A stretch of DNA of 64,000 nt. Source: Lentinula raphanica. Taxonomy: Eukaryota > Basidiomycota > Agaricomycetes > Agaricales > Omphalotaceae. The stretch covers positions 1,054,001 through 1,118,000 of the forward strand of contig JANVFP010000010.1 of assembly GCA_027919835.1 (NCBI GenBank). The letters run 5' to 3'. The notes beneath the pieces are model-generated. The model was not told the DNA's origin. It saw only the letters and a program-made list of their open reading frames with translations, and did no database searches. This document shows positions 13,176 through 24,070 of the stretch, in pieces. Each line of letters opens with the position of its first letter. Position 1 is the stretch's first letter. The position numbers and the translations under genes were made by a program.

Positions 13176-13369
13176 CGAACAAGTGCAGCAACGGCGCCGC
13201 AAGGCTTTTGAATTGAAGTTTGATATCTTATCTATTTTGTTATCGTACCTTCCTTATATAGCATATATTTGCAGGCACCAACTTTAAGCGTCGGTAAAAA
13301 ATGTCGTATTCAAAACGTAAGTGACTTTTTCCAAGCGTTCAGCGAGCTGAACGCTTGGTTACCAGGCTA
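13176..13369 (-). repeat. Right terminal inverted repeat of the Mutator-like element
   Basis: 194 bp and the complement of the left TIR. Here the subterminal palindrome is intact: 13-nt arms CCAAGCGTTCAGC/GCTGAACGCTTGG around a 2-nt loop. It is followed by the second copy of the 9-bp TSD at 13370-13378. Confidence 0.88.
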
Positions 13370-13568
13370 GTAAGTCTGGGAGCTTCAGGCCTCTTCAGGC
13401 GGACTCGGAGTCGTGAAGGCGGCGTGACCGGGGTGATGATAAAGGATTGAAAACATGATTCCATTGCACGGTTATGGCGAATAATGACAAAGGATTCGAT
13501 GCTTGCTCGGTGTAGAAGGCTGAAGCTCACGGAAACCGGAGGTCCTTTTGAATGTTTGGAAGACCTAA

Positions 13569-13884
13569 GGGCCCGTTCGCGACGCAGGAAAATGTTTTCC
13601 GACCCATTCAAAAATGTTCCCACGGGAAAAGGTCCGGAAAATGACGCAATTTGGAAATATCCACAGATTTTCGTAGTGTTCGTGAACGACACAATTTTCC
13701 AGGATTTTCCATCACGCCGTGACAGTAGCTCATAGTATTTGCCTATATAAAGCAAAAGTTACAGCTGACTAATGTGTGACAAGCAGTGAAAATCCTGGAA
13801 AACTCTTTGGCGCTGGATTCTGACGTCATCCAGAATTTTCCGGAAGGAATCCGCGAAAACTTTTCCCGCGTCGCGAACAGGGCC
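13569..13884. mobile_element. Tourist-like MITE (PIF/Harbinger type)
   Basis: A 316-bp element flanked by TAA at 13566-13568 and 13885-13887. The left end reads GGGCCCGTTCGCGACG; the complement of the right end reads GGCCCTGTTCGCGACG. Similarity continues through GGAAAA-TGTTTTC for about 30 bp. A 3-bp TAA/TTA duplication with GGGCCTGTT-like ends is characteristic of PIF/Harbinger MITEs (established knowledge). It encodes no protein; the open frame 13484-13735 merely crosses its left end. It ends 136 bp upstream of the DRE2 start codon. Confidence 0.8.
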
Positions 13885-14020
13885 TAATTTGAGAAAGGTG
13901 GCGCAAGATTGGCTGGTCGGATGTTCCGGCCGATTGAAAGCGGCCGACCGAAAATATAATTTCCTTTGTCAGTCAGCAAATTCCGTTTGTCTCTTCACAA
14001 GTTGCACCACCTTTCAAAAA

Positions 14021-14996
14021 ATGTCTCCTACTGCAGTCGATATCATGCCCTCTGTCGTTCCTGCTGCAGTACCTTCCAAGGGCGCAGCTCTTGCTATCGG
14101 CTCTCTTTCAACAGCTCAGGATGGGAAGTATCAAGGACTCATATCCGATCTAGAAGGCTCGAGAGCAGTAGAGAGGCAGATGCTGGACAGACTGGTTGAT
14201 GGAGCGACAACACTGAGAGCCTCGACATATGCCTCGGTGCATATCATGCTTACTCCAAACGAGTACTCTTCTCTCCTTCCCAACATATCTCTCCTTCTTT
14301 CACAGCTCCTCGCCGGTCTTGCACCTCTAGGAACCCTCCATCTATACAATCTATCCTCATCCGACCTCTCACCTCTCACTTCGGCTCTGACCTTATCCGG
14401 ATTCACACTCTTGAATACAACCCCTGCCTCTATCATTGCCCAAAAGCCTGCGCATTCCGCACAAGGCCCCATCCGACTGCTCAACCGCAAGAAGGTTGAT
14501 TCGGCGAAGAAGAAGGCTTTATGGGCCATCTCATCCGAAGCACCCTCGTCGCCTTCCATCGATCCAGACTCGCTTCTCACAGACGCAGACAAGGCACGGC
14601 CTGTTCCCACCTGTGAGCCTGTGAATGCTTCGGCTCCCAGGCGCAAGCGGGCGTGCAAGAACTGTACGTGTGGGTTGGCTGAGCTTGAGGAGGAAGAGTT
14701 ACGGAACAGTAAGGTGGTTTTGATAGATGGGAAGGTGGATGGGAAAGCGGTTGAAGTTAATCAGGGTGAAGAGAAGGAGCGGTTGATTCAAGCCGCGGAG
14801 GCTGCACCGAAAGCTACCAGTAGCTGTGGTAATTGCTTCTTGGGTGACGCATTTAGATGCGCCAGTTGCCCGTATCTCGGTGAGCACGACGATGTCTATA
14901 GCCGTGTATGCATTTCATTGAATATGTTACTCAGGTCTGCCCGCTTTCAAGCCAGGAGAAAAGGTCGAGATCGACTTTGGGATGGATGACATTTAA
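14021..14996 (+). CDS. DRE2: Fe-S cluster assembly protein Dre2 (anamorsin/CIAPIN1)
   Basis: Two exons, 14021-14879 and 14935-14996, 306 aa. Dre2 accepts electrons from the diflavin reductase Tah18 for cytosolic Fe-S cluster assembly. The N-terminal half is the methyltransferase-like domain ([21 protein letters not shown]). The Cys motifs are intact: a C...CX2CXC motif ([15 protein letters not shown]) for the 2Fe-2S cluster and the CX2CX7CX2C motif ([15 protein letters not shown]). The second motif is followed by [23 protein letters not shown], which crosses the intron. The start codon follows a pyrimidine-rich leader; an upstream in-frame extension to 13889 exists but is not conserved-looking. 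The Tourist-like MITE sits in the promoter. Confidence 0.96.
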
Positions 14997-15163
14997 TTTT
15001 GGATTGTCCTCATTATCCTATCCCCATCCTCTATCTGTATCCATCAACCTGCATCTTCCTAGTGTCGCTTTCTGTAGTAACTTGCATTCTCGCTGTATCT
15101 CCTTCTCTTTAGCGCATTAGGCGCCCAGATTTAGAAATTTAATTCACTTTCCTTCCAACCTCC

Positions 15164-16765
15164 ATGGTCGACGTTTCTCCAACGGCCAGCTCAACGGCCA
15201 GCTCAACGGCCACCTCTTCCAACTCTAATTCTGAATCTAAGCCTCTCTGCAAAATCTGCAACGCTCGCTACGCTATATACACTTGTCCCCGTTGCAAGAT
15301 AAAAACATGCTCTCTTCCCTGTTCATCCAATCACAAATCCTCCACAGGCTGTTCGGGCGAACGAAATAAGGTAGAGTTTGTGAATATGAGGGACTACAGC
15401 TGGGGGACTCTTATGAGTGATTATACATACCTGGAGGACGTCGGTCGGAAAATTACAGATTGGGGCGCGACGATTGTCAAGGGTGGGTATACGATTCCTC
15501 AGACTTCACAAGATACGCATGGGATGAGAGGTAGAGGAATGAGAGGTGGAAGAGGAAGAGGAGGAGGCGGAGGAGGCGCCAGGACTAAACGTGATATACT
15601 CAAGACGCAGCTGGAGATGCAAGATATATCTATTGATCTACTTCCTCTTGGAATGGACAGACGACAGCACAATCAGTCAATGTGGGATTTCAAGTATGTG
15701 TAATGCGCTCTCATAGCAGTACAGAAAGCTGAACAGTCAGAAAAACATAGAAACCAAACCGCCCATCTCACAATCGAATTCAAATTCCATCCTCCTCATG
15801 ATCCAACAACGTCAAAACAAAGACCCTCTTTCACATTCCTCACTCATCGTAACAATACCAAAACTTCACTGCTTCATCTCGTTGCAAACCAAGTCCGAGA
15901 CCGCCGCAACCTCGAACAAAAACGCGAGAAAGGCAAAGGCAAACAAAAGCCAGCATCGGAAGACCATTCTTCGTCTTTATTCCCTTCCTGGATCCTAGAC
16001 CTCATCGAGGAAATCTCCACTCCCATATCCAATTCCAACGATCCGAATGAATCCACCTACTCCCCATTCGATGCCCTCATCCGAGCTCCCATCCTCCCAA
16101 CCTCCATAACCATAACCGGCACTCGACCCAAAACAGCCTATCACCGAATTTCACCCACAGAACCACTCCTCACTGCCCTTCGCAAAACCCATTTCGTCGA
16201 ATACCCAACCTTGGAGTTGTGGCCTCGGGGTGAATTCTCCGGTGTCGTAGTGGATCAGCATGCGGACCCGCAAGCGTCTAAAACTTTTGGTTATAATTAT
16301 CGCCAGCAGATGGTATTCGAACGAGGTGACCTTCCTCTAGAGGACAACGACGGTGTGAAAGCAGCGAGGAGAGCTAAACGCCGCAAGATCGAGCTCAAAG
16401 CAGGGAAGAAGGCTATCTCGGGGTTGTTGGAGGGTTATGGTAGTGGAGACGAATCAGAGCAGGATGAAGAGAATGATGCAGACAAAGACGATGGGCGTAT
16501 CTCAAATGGCATGACCATGTTGGATGGATATGCCGACAGTGAGGATGAGGATGAGGATCAGAAGAACAAGAACAAGCTCGCGCTAGAATCGGATGAAGAT
16601 GATGAGGAAATTGAAGTGAGTCCGGAGGTTCTGTTGGAACTTGTTAGAAAAGCCCAAGGTCGTAGTTCGTGGATGGATGATTCCAAAGATGACGAGAGGG
16701 TCGATTGGGGTGATGAGGACTCGGAAGATGGCGAGGATGAAGGGGAGCAAAAGGTTCAGGCGTGA
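15164..16765 (+). CDS. BCD1: Box C/D snoRNP assembly factor Bcd1 (HIT zinc finger, ZNHIT6)
   Basis: Exons 15164-15693 and 15751-16765, 514 aa. An N-terminal zf-HIT domain (LCKICNARYAIYTCPRCKIKTCSL then C...HK...C) is followed by the Bcd1 helix region VEFVNMRDYSWGTLMSDYTYLED and an RGG-like Gly/Arg patch. The Bcd1 C-terminal core appears in exon 2 (TAHLTIEFKFHPP and RKTHFVEYPTLELWPRGEF). An acidic, Ser/Asp/Glu-rich tail ends the protein. Bcd1 is required for stability of box C/D snoRNAs and loading of Nop58. The acceptor at 15750 is the only one that keeps frame to HLTIEFKF. It converges with MED18, with 43 bp between stops. Confidence 0.93.
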
Positions 16766-16808
16766 TAGTAGCTGCGCCGCATTTGTACATAGCCCAAAAA
16801 GTATATCT

Positions 16809-17598
16809 TCATACATCTTGTCGTCTGAGATCAAGCAAACCCTTCATGAGGAGTTGGACTTCAAGCACAGCGTCAATACTCTGACTCAAAGGAGTCTCTT
16901 GGGTGTTTCGTATCGGAGTAGCAGTCTTCACTTCGACTTCCCATAGTGTATCTGGGTTTGCCGGTATGGGTTCTTGACTGTTAGGATCGACCTGGATTCA
17001 GTATTGATGAGGGTCTCCCTTCAGCCTCTTGAATAATCAAATCGCACACCTGTTCTTGTTGAAACATTTGAATCACGAGAGATCCTCTTCTGAAGAGATA
17101 ACCTCGTTTGTAGATCTGCGAACGTCGACTATGGAAGAAGAGATTAAGAGTCCATGCGTTGACAGAGACAATTAGTTGACTCACGTATGTCCAAGAGCTT
17201 GCGCAAAGCTCAACGCGTCTCCTACAACATGACAAGTAGCCCAAGGTCGGACAGTCGCTTCCGGATGTGCTCGGACGGATTCAGGCTTCAGATAAGAATA
17301 CAGGATCCTTGAAACCATGTTCAAGTTCAAACCCAATTCCCAAGATCATTCAATCCACCATATGCACTCACCATCCCTCATCTTTCCTAGTCAACTCCTT
17401 CTTAGCTCTCAACACGACAGGCTCGTTCCCCATATCTCGTTGATACTGCGCATCTATCGGTTCAAACGTGATCTCGCGCGAGTGCATGGGTTCGCTGTAT
17501 TCGCTGTGGAGAGTGATTCGGTTGAGGATGGGTTTGAGATCGCCAGCGAAGAATTCTCCGAAGAGGGCTACTTCGTAGGCGTTTCCTTGGGATGCCAT
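16809..17598 (-). CDS. MED18: Mediator subunit 18
   Basis: Exons on minus are 17372-17598, 17185-17307, 17050-17128 and 16809-16991; 203 aa. The N-terminus MASQGNAYEVALFGEFFAGD is followed by LKPILNRITLHSEYSEPMH, then a typical Med18 core (TCHVVGDALSFAQALGHT, YKRGYLFRRGSLVIQMFQQEQ). The C-terminus is DAVLEVQLLMKGLLDLRRQDV-like. Med18 forms a head-module subcomplex with Med20 and contacts RNA polymerase II. Length is close to yeast and human Med18. All junctions keep frame, and intron lengths are 56-64 nt. Confidence 0.92.
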
Positions 17599-18175
17599 CG
17601 TGGAGGTGGGGTTGAATGTGATGTGTTAGGTAGAGTCTTAGAGGTAGTTTGCAAAGATGTATCCGAAAGACGTTGTACCGTGTTTGATGGCATACGCGCA
17701 GCGGCACCGGCAGAAAGCGGCGCTGACTGCTCGGCACTGACCAGCCGCAAGGTGAGTAATGTGCCGTATATGCCGAAGTTTTCCCGCTTGCTGAGAGCCT
17801 GAGTCTTGACTGACTGACCACTGCAGTACGCTGGGGCCCTACTACAGCACAAGAAAGTTGAAGAACCACTCGACAGCTTCTTTGATAATCCTGATGTTCT
17901 TGAGTAGCGTGGGTCAAAGGTTGTTTTCTGAGTGGACTGAGCCACTGTTCCAGTCCAAGCGCTGTAAGAACAGATATGTACAGCGACCTATTCTAGGTAT
18001 CCGACGAAATATACACGAAAGGTTCAGTGTAAAGAGTATCCACGGGTAGCAAAAATCGAAACTGGCAGGGCGGCGAATCTCGTCCGGATGATAACAAACA
18101 CGAAAGCGACATACATATAAAGGAGCATGCAGGCTCCAATCCCGAAACCTCAAGAGTGTAAAACCACACTGTCCG
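17599..18175. other. Intergenic region between MED18 and the forkhead gene
   Basis: 577 bp with the MED18 promoter and the 3' UTR of the forkhead gene. The open frames at 17568-17945 and 17462-17917 on minus overlap the MED18 start and have no family resemblance. Confidence 0.5.
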
Positions 18176-19464
18176 CTATTGAGGTTGTTGCTGCTGAGTC
18201 TGCGGAGGGGAATGATGCGAAGGGTCGACAGTGCCGTTCTGCACGATAGGTGTCATGTGCATGGCTTCAGGATTCATTATAAGAGGCACGAGCGCCGACC
18301 GGACACGGAGGAGCATCATCCTATACCACTCTGGATCTGCACCCGCTTTCTCTTGCTCCTCTGTGACTTGCTGCAGGTGACCAATCTCCTTCAGCCAAGC
18401 CAACCGCCAGTCCACGTTCCCTTGCTCGTCCACATCAAAAGACTCATCGGGTGGCATCGGCAGAGGATTGACCACTGGGAAACGCATGCCCATCATTGAG
18501 AAATTTGGGTCGAAACTATGACAAGAGGAAAGGAATGCAATGAGTATAAGTTAAACAATAAAGAAGAACGAGTCGTACGGAGTTGTATAAGTCGTGAATT
18601 GAGCACGATTCGGGTCTGCGGCGTCTGTAGAGATAGCTGGCTGGGTGTAATGAGTGCTGGCTTCGAAGTGATCAGTTGAATGATAGTCGACGTCAGGTTC
18701 TTCAGAGCTTCGTGTCTTGCCCTTTGGTCCCTTTTTCTTCCGAATTCGATGAACGCCAGTACGAGGATCGACGTTGTCGTTCACGGTCCAGTACGATCCT
18801 TTGCCACGATCGGTGAGGGGACGGGGGACTTTCTCGAAGCATGGGTTCAGAGACAGGTTGTGCCTCACGGAATTCTATGTAGAGTATTTGTCAATGTCAA
18901 GATCCATTATGTATTGCACAAATTCGACAAAACAAATATGACCAGCCAAACAAAAACATCGCGGTCGCGAGAAGTATATTTAGTCGCGTCGCAACTGTGC
19001 GGGTATGCAATTGCGAATCGAGGATATTTGAGAAGTTTTATGGCCAGATTACTCACTTTCCACCCATTTGGTGCAGTTCGGAAATAAGGGAACTAAAAGG
19101 GTGTTATGAGCGCTAGCGAAAAGCTAATCATCGATATGTCCACATACTCGAGACTCGATGGCATAGTAGATATCTTCAAGAAGTAACTTCTGATTTGGTG
19201 AGCCTTTGATAGCGTAGCTTTGTGCAAAAGGGCGGCAAGTCAGAACTGAGTGCGAAGGATACTTCTTGCATATTGCACTCACCGAATAAGCGTTGAATAA
19301 GGATAGAAAGGTTTGCTTCCTGGAGGTCCATCTCTCAATGAGTCCAGATTCATAGGTAGACCTCCAGTAAGGTCGTTTTCGGGATAATATGAGCCATTAG
19401 TGATATCGCCGTTTGGATCCGCCATCATAGGCGGTATTCCAGAAGCTGTCGTAGGTTGAGACAT
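18176..19464 (-). CDS. Forkhead transcription factor
   Basis: Exons on minus are 19283-19464, 19148-19217, 19057-19092, 18580-18874 and 18176-18516; 307 aa. The winged-helix domain (about residues 50-145) is spread over four exons. It reads [53 protein letters not shown] and [13 protein letters not shown]. The recognition-helix NSVRHNLSL is intact, so DNA binding is expected. A basic patch ([11 protein letters not shown]) follows. The C-terminus has a Pro/Glu-rich segment and a Gln-rich tail. The target genes are unknown. Start Met 19464 (MSQPTT) was chosen because upstream sequence lacks similarity; an in-frame start at 19611 is possible. Confidence 0.88.
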
Positions 19465-20537
19465 TGACAGGGTCCAAATACTGAGAAAGAATGAAGTTGA
19501 AGCGTTTGGAAGGTGCAGCGTACAAGGTCGTTGACAATGACAGAGAGGAGAATGAGAGGAGGGCGAACTAGGACAGTGGTCACGCCCCGTGACGAACCAT
19601 GTATTTCCCACAGGCGTGCACGGGCCAGGGCAAAAAAGCGTTGTTTTCTACGAGGTCGTTGTGCGATTCGAAAGCCATGGATTGAAAAATTCAAAGAGAA
19701 GAAGAGGAAGAGAGAGTTTGAGGAAGAGATTTGTTAGGTATGTACCTGTTTGCACCGAGTTTGTACTTTTCAAAAGGATCAAAACTAGTGCAATTGCATG
19801 TAAATATTACTGCAACATAAACAAACTTGGCAAACAAGAGTCTTCAAAGAGTTTCCTCGCTGTGCTGCGCGTTGTTCTCCAACGTGCTCTTGAAGACGGT
19901 CCATTGCCTCTTCTCCTTGCGATCACTCGACTACCTCACTGGCTTCAATGAAATCGATTATGACTTACCCTTGTGTACATGAAGATTGTTCACTTTGGGG
20001 CCTATCCAACAAGTTTGGGAATTTGCAAGGCCTTCTGAGCTCACGAACGCACGCTGCCTACAATTGTTGGATCATAGGCCGTCACAGACTCACAGTACCT
20101 AGGTTCTGTTCTGCAAGTCGTTCGGTTCCGCGAAACTTGCGAAGTTTTTTTCCATTCTTACATAGTGCGTTAACATTTTGCTTTTTGCAATTGCTGCCCT
20201 CAATCTTCTTCTATAGTGGTGTGGTATGATGTATCCCTATCGATGTCAAGCACGAGAGTGAGCCTTCTGAAAAGCTCAATGCCGAGGATATTGGCGGGCT
20301 TCACTCAGACCTGCGAGTGGTTTCGTGTTCTCGACTTGACAGTAGCAGAGCCCTCAGCTCGTAGCGCGCTTGAAAGTGAGGGTTCCTCAATCAGTGCGAT
20401 GAGCCCAAGTAGGCGTCACTATCAGCTCGACTCTGCAAGCAGCTATATCATGTGGAGACCGTGGATTGCAAGGTTCGGTCGCAAACGATGTCTACAGGTC
20501 TAACACTAACCCATGCGTAATCATGAAGGAACGGAAA
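19465..20537. other. Intergenic region, no gene supported
   Basis: About 1.1 kb between the forkhead gene and secreted paralog A. Open frames (19589-19951, 20216-20503 on plus) have no recognisable domain. The last ~60 bp (GGATTGCAAGGTTCG through CCCATGCG) resemble sequence downstream of paralog C near 33130-33190 and the relic near 25690-25765, so the family duplication included 3' flank. Confidence 0.5.
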
Positions 20538-21713
20538 CTACGCCACTGGGTCTTTGCCTTTCCCTTTGCTCATGATAGAGCCTGCCGCCTCCATTGAATC
20601 GTCTTCTTGTCCTACACTCGACTCAACTTTGACTGCCTTTCTCCGCCCCGGTTTCCTCTTTTTTCCGCCCGCGGGTAAACCGTCTCCGTTTCTTCCCGTT
20701 CTACTCGACTCCCCTTCTTCCATACCTGAAAATTTGACTGTCTTTCTCTGCTGCGACTTACCGGATGCCAGTAACGACACTTCCGAAGGGCTGAAGAGAG
20801 CAGGGTCTGGCAAATCAAGTCGAGGAATGCGCTAGAGTTGTACATGGCTATCAATGGATGGGTGAACGAACAAAGAAAGAGACGACACGAACTGGAGCAG
20901 TAGCTGGTCCTTCCGAATCTTTCGACGAAGCGAGGACAGCAGGTGGTGGCAGAGAAAGTAAAGGAACGTCGTTGTTCTCCATGCCCTAGGGATGTACACA
21001 TCAGTCAATAAATGGTCGCCAAACGCTAAGGAAAGAGCACGAACGACTGCGTTATGATCAGGAACCACGCGATCATCTACAACCGTTACCAGCTTATTTT
21101 TCGACTCGTCGTACAACACCCCAAACCTGATCTTGTAGCCCTCGTGCACCGACCCGCACTGACTACATTCATCTCGGGGCTTGAGGGTCAGAGTCCCGGT
21201 GAACTTGCGCTTCATCCACGCCCAACCCCTTCCAGTCTTACCAGGCCATCCGGTGACTGTGGCCGTAAAGTCGAACGTCTCTTTCGTAGCAAACTTGACG
21301 AATGACTTTATGACCAGTTTGGGCTTTGGCTTTCCCGCACGACGAGCATCGGTGCCTTGGGCGTTCTCCAGAGCAAAGTGGAATAGATCTGTAGTCGCCG
21401 ATTCCGCGTCCTCCTGCCATGTGAACCTTTTCACTGTATCGCTGGTGAACTCCACTTTGGCATTGACGGTGTTGAATGCGATGCTGGTCGGAGTGGGGGC
21501 GCTATCACTGGCGGTAGCAGTATAGGATGCGAGGTGAGTGGCGTCCGCTGTACTAGAGATTGCAGCAATGTCCTAATCGCAGATATCAGTAAAAATCATT
21601 AGAAGACTCGAACAATACGCCGGGCTTACTGTCGACGGAGAAGACACAGGAACGGCCGCGACGATGGCTGGCGTTGCCAGCAATGTCACCAATTGGAACA
21701 AAATAGGGAACAT
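20538..21713 (-). CDS. Secreted protein of a local paralogous family, member A
   Basis: Exons on minus are 21630-21713, 21045-21572, 20893-20985 and 20538-20831; 332 aa. A signal peptide is clear (MFPILFQLVTLLATPAIVAA, mature end near AVPVSS). The central domain shared with members B and C contains VTGWPGKTG, a Cys pair (DECSQCGS), YKIRFGVLYDES and LVTVVDDRVV. It may be a beta-rich fold, but I do not recognise the family. The C-terminal exon is basic with PAGGKKRKPGRRKAVK, unlike B and C. The identical 23-nt upstream element shared with B and C lies at 21792-21814. Confidence 0.75.
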
Positions 21714-21791
21714 CTCGTTCAGGTGGTGTGAAAGGTAGATCGATAAGATTGTACAGAGTAAAAATGGGCGATTTGGATATTCGCAGAGAGA

Positions 21792-21814
21792 ACTTCCCTT
21801 TGGCCAGCAAAGAG
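21792..21814 (-). promoter_or_regulatory. Shared 23-nt upstream element, copy A
   Basis: Identical in 23 of 23 positions to 23715-23737 and 34493-34515. The core on plus is TTCCCTTTGGCCAGCAAAG, with the dyad CTTTG-GCCAG-CAAAG. It lies 78 nt upstream of the start codon of paralog A. Conservation beyond the surrounding sequence suggests a promoter or leader element; a transposon or duplication origin cannot be excluded. Confidence 0.6.
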
Positions 21815-22674
21815 AATTTTTTAGGGAGGCTTGACCTACCAATGGAACAGGATCCTGGCTTAAATCTCACTCCGTCTCCTACAATCCTGTGTACCATAAT
21901 ACGAAGACCGGGAGGGTACTCAAGAGCGCATGAAGCGAGGCGTTTTGGAAAGTGAAGAGATAATAGAAGGCTTCCTATTGGATCCTTCAATTCACGCTCC
22001 TCCTTTCAACCAGTACTAACCCAGACTAACCCCTACATCTCTACTACCACAATGGCAAATAGTAGACAATCCGTGCCCGTGAGGGTCCTCGAAATCGTGC
22101 GTACGCGTGATGATCGATGATCCACCGCCCACCGCAATTCTTGGCCGAAAGTTGAAGTTCAAATCTCGATTAACGCCAAACCGGACGAGCATTTCGACTG
22201 TCGAGACTCAGCTTTCGAGTCGATAACAGAACGGAAGTCGTGATATTATCATGGAAACATAGCTCACATGAACACTGGTACTCTCAGTGACTGCGATAGG
22301 CCTATCTACGCTTCATGGGTTTCACAACTTCATTCAAGCAACTAGCCATATCAAGGGGAAAGTTGAACTGTCAAATGAAAGGTTCAGCCGGTGCAATCTC
22401 TTGTCATATTCATGGGAGACGGACGCGCCTCCCGAATAAAGGAGCACCTAATTTCTGAGCCTGCCTCACCTTCACATAGAAGTTATACTACAACTTGGCT
22501 TGCAGCATCAGTGAAATTTCGGGATTCGCGAATCGAAGAATTTATCGATTACAATTACAGATCAGCGTCAAATCATGTGTGAGGAATGACTACGACATGG
22601 GCCCTCATCTTCCCCCGACTCCTGCCTGGTCCGCTTCATCGTCTTCTTCACGCTTGTTATGCATGTGCGACGTT

Positions 22675-23632
22675 TCACTGTTCTCCCTAGGGGTGTACAT
22701 TGGCATCAAGTCAGTGAATGTTCGTTCACCTAAGCAGCAAGAGAACAGCATACGAACTTGCGCTTTCAAGTTTTTGCTCAGGTCAGGCGTGGCAGGCGGC
22801 GGCAGAGAACCCAAAGGAATGTCGGTGTTATCCATGCCCTGGGGACGTATACATCAGTCGATGGACACATGGATGTTCTAAACGCTACCAAGGATGGAAC
22901 ACAAACAATTGGATTATTCACAACTCGATCATTTGCAACCGTTACCAGCCTCTTTTTCGTCGATTCGTCGTTCAACGTTCCAGACTGGATCTTGTATCTC
23001 CCGTGGTGTTCGCAATGGTCGTTACAGTGATCACTGCTCAGTGGGGTGAGCTCAACATCCCCTTTGAGGGTACTTTTCCTCCACCCCCACAAGTGTTTGA
23101 TACCAGTTTTACCTGGCCATGCGCTGACTGTGACCTCGAAACCGAACTTTGGACTCGGAGCAGATCCTTGACCCCAGCTTTGTATGTCCAGGTCGACTTT
23201 TGTCTTTGGCGTTCCCCCGCTCCGAGGGTTAGTGGGGTTTCCCACGGCCAGGGCCAAGGCCAAATCGAGCATCCTCCGAACAGCCAGATGAGCATCCATC
23301 TGCCATTGCCCAACGCTTGTAACGCCAGAAACAATCTGGGTGCCAGCGTCGCTGATGAATTGCACTTTTGCTGTGACTTTGATAGTAGGAATAGGGGTGG
23401 TGAGACTCGTGGGCGATACGAAGGTAGCAGTCGCAGCAACATTCTAGTGAAGAATGAAAACGAAGAAGACTGAAAGATGCATAGAGCTTACTGTGGACAA
23501 AGGAGGAAGAGGGACAGCCGCTCCGATTGTTGGTACGACAAGAGATGCCAGCAGATGTAACAAGAGAAGGAAAATGCACTGACGAACACGCATTCGATTC
23601 GTTTTGGCCACTGAATTGATTTGTGGCTGCAT
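22675..23632 (-). CDS. Secreted protein of a local paralogous family, member B
   Basis: Exons on minus are 23492-23632, 22907-23443, 22758-22838 and 22675-22686, giving 256 aa. The signal anchor region is CIFLLLLHLLASLVVPTIGA after a short basic N-terminus. The shared core is present: VSAWPGKTG, Cys in DHCNDHCEHH, YKIQSGTLNDES, LVTVANDRVV. The 3' end is uncertain. With the last intron spliced the protein stops after GEQ; if the intron is retained it reads on to 22605 (ending EADQAGVGGR). The second possible last exon resembles the last exon of member C (ETSHM versus DTSHM), so B may carry a partial exon duplication. Confidence 0.68.
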
Positions 23633-23714
23633 TGTAGGCTCTTGTAGTGTGAATATCAGAGAACGATATGGTGTATGAAGCAGAATTAGGTCTATCTGTG
23701 CTGCAGATTGCAGA

Positions 23715-23737
23715 ACTTCCCTTTGGCCAGCAAAGAG
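23715..23737 (-). promoter_or_regulatory. Shared 23-nt upstream element, copy B
   Basis: The second perfect copy of the 23-nt element with core TTCCCTTTGGCCAGCAAAG. It lies 82 nt upstream of the member B start codon, while the flanking bases differ from copies A and C. Confidence 0.6.
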
Positions 23738-24070
23738 TTGTTTTCTTGAGGGAAAACTTCAAGTTGAAGGGAATTGAAGATTGATGTTCGTTCGGCAATA
23801 ACTAGGGTCTCTGTCAACTGTTTCAGCAGAGTACAGCCCCGTACAGCCCTGTATTCCCGCTACCCTTTAGGGTAAGGGTTTTGTGGTTTTGGACCCGATC
23901 TTTTTGGCTGCGATTTACAACGTTTGAGCATCGGTCCGGATTTGATCCTATTGTCGGACCGCTTCTACCCGTATCATTAAGTTTCCGCGGTTTTTGTTTG
24001 CTTCTATGAAACACCACTTTTTTCACTTTTTTTTGCTTCGAATGAGCCGGCATTAATTTGTGGAAATTCC

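Larger units (their letters stand above)
12485..13369. mobile_element. Non-autonomous TIR transposon, Mutator-like (MULE-type)
   Basis: An 885-bp element bounded by terminal inverted repeats of 193 bp (12485-12677) and 194 bp (13176-13369) and flanked by the 9-bp direct repeat GTAAGTCTG. The ends read TAGCCTGGTAACC and its complement. The two TIRs differ only by one C missing in the left copy after CTGAA, so the insertion looks young. Long TIRs plus a 9-bp TSD fit the Mutator superfamily; this is inferred from structure, because no transposase is encoded. The interior (12678-13175) has no meaningful ORF. The autonomous partner is not in the window. Confidence 0.88.

Noticed and set aside
13484..13735. 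Open frame of 83 codons on plus
   Set aside because: It runs into the left end of the Tourist-like MITE and is an artefact of its sequence.
17462..17945. Minus-strand open frames upstream of MED18
   Set aside because: They overlap the MED18 first exon in other frames and resemble no protein.
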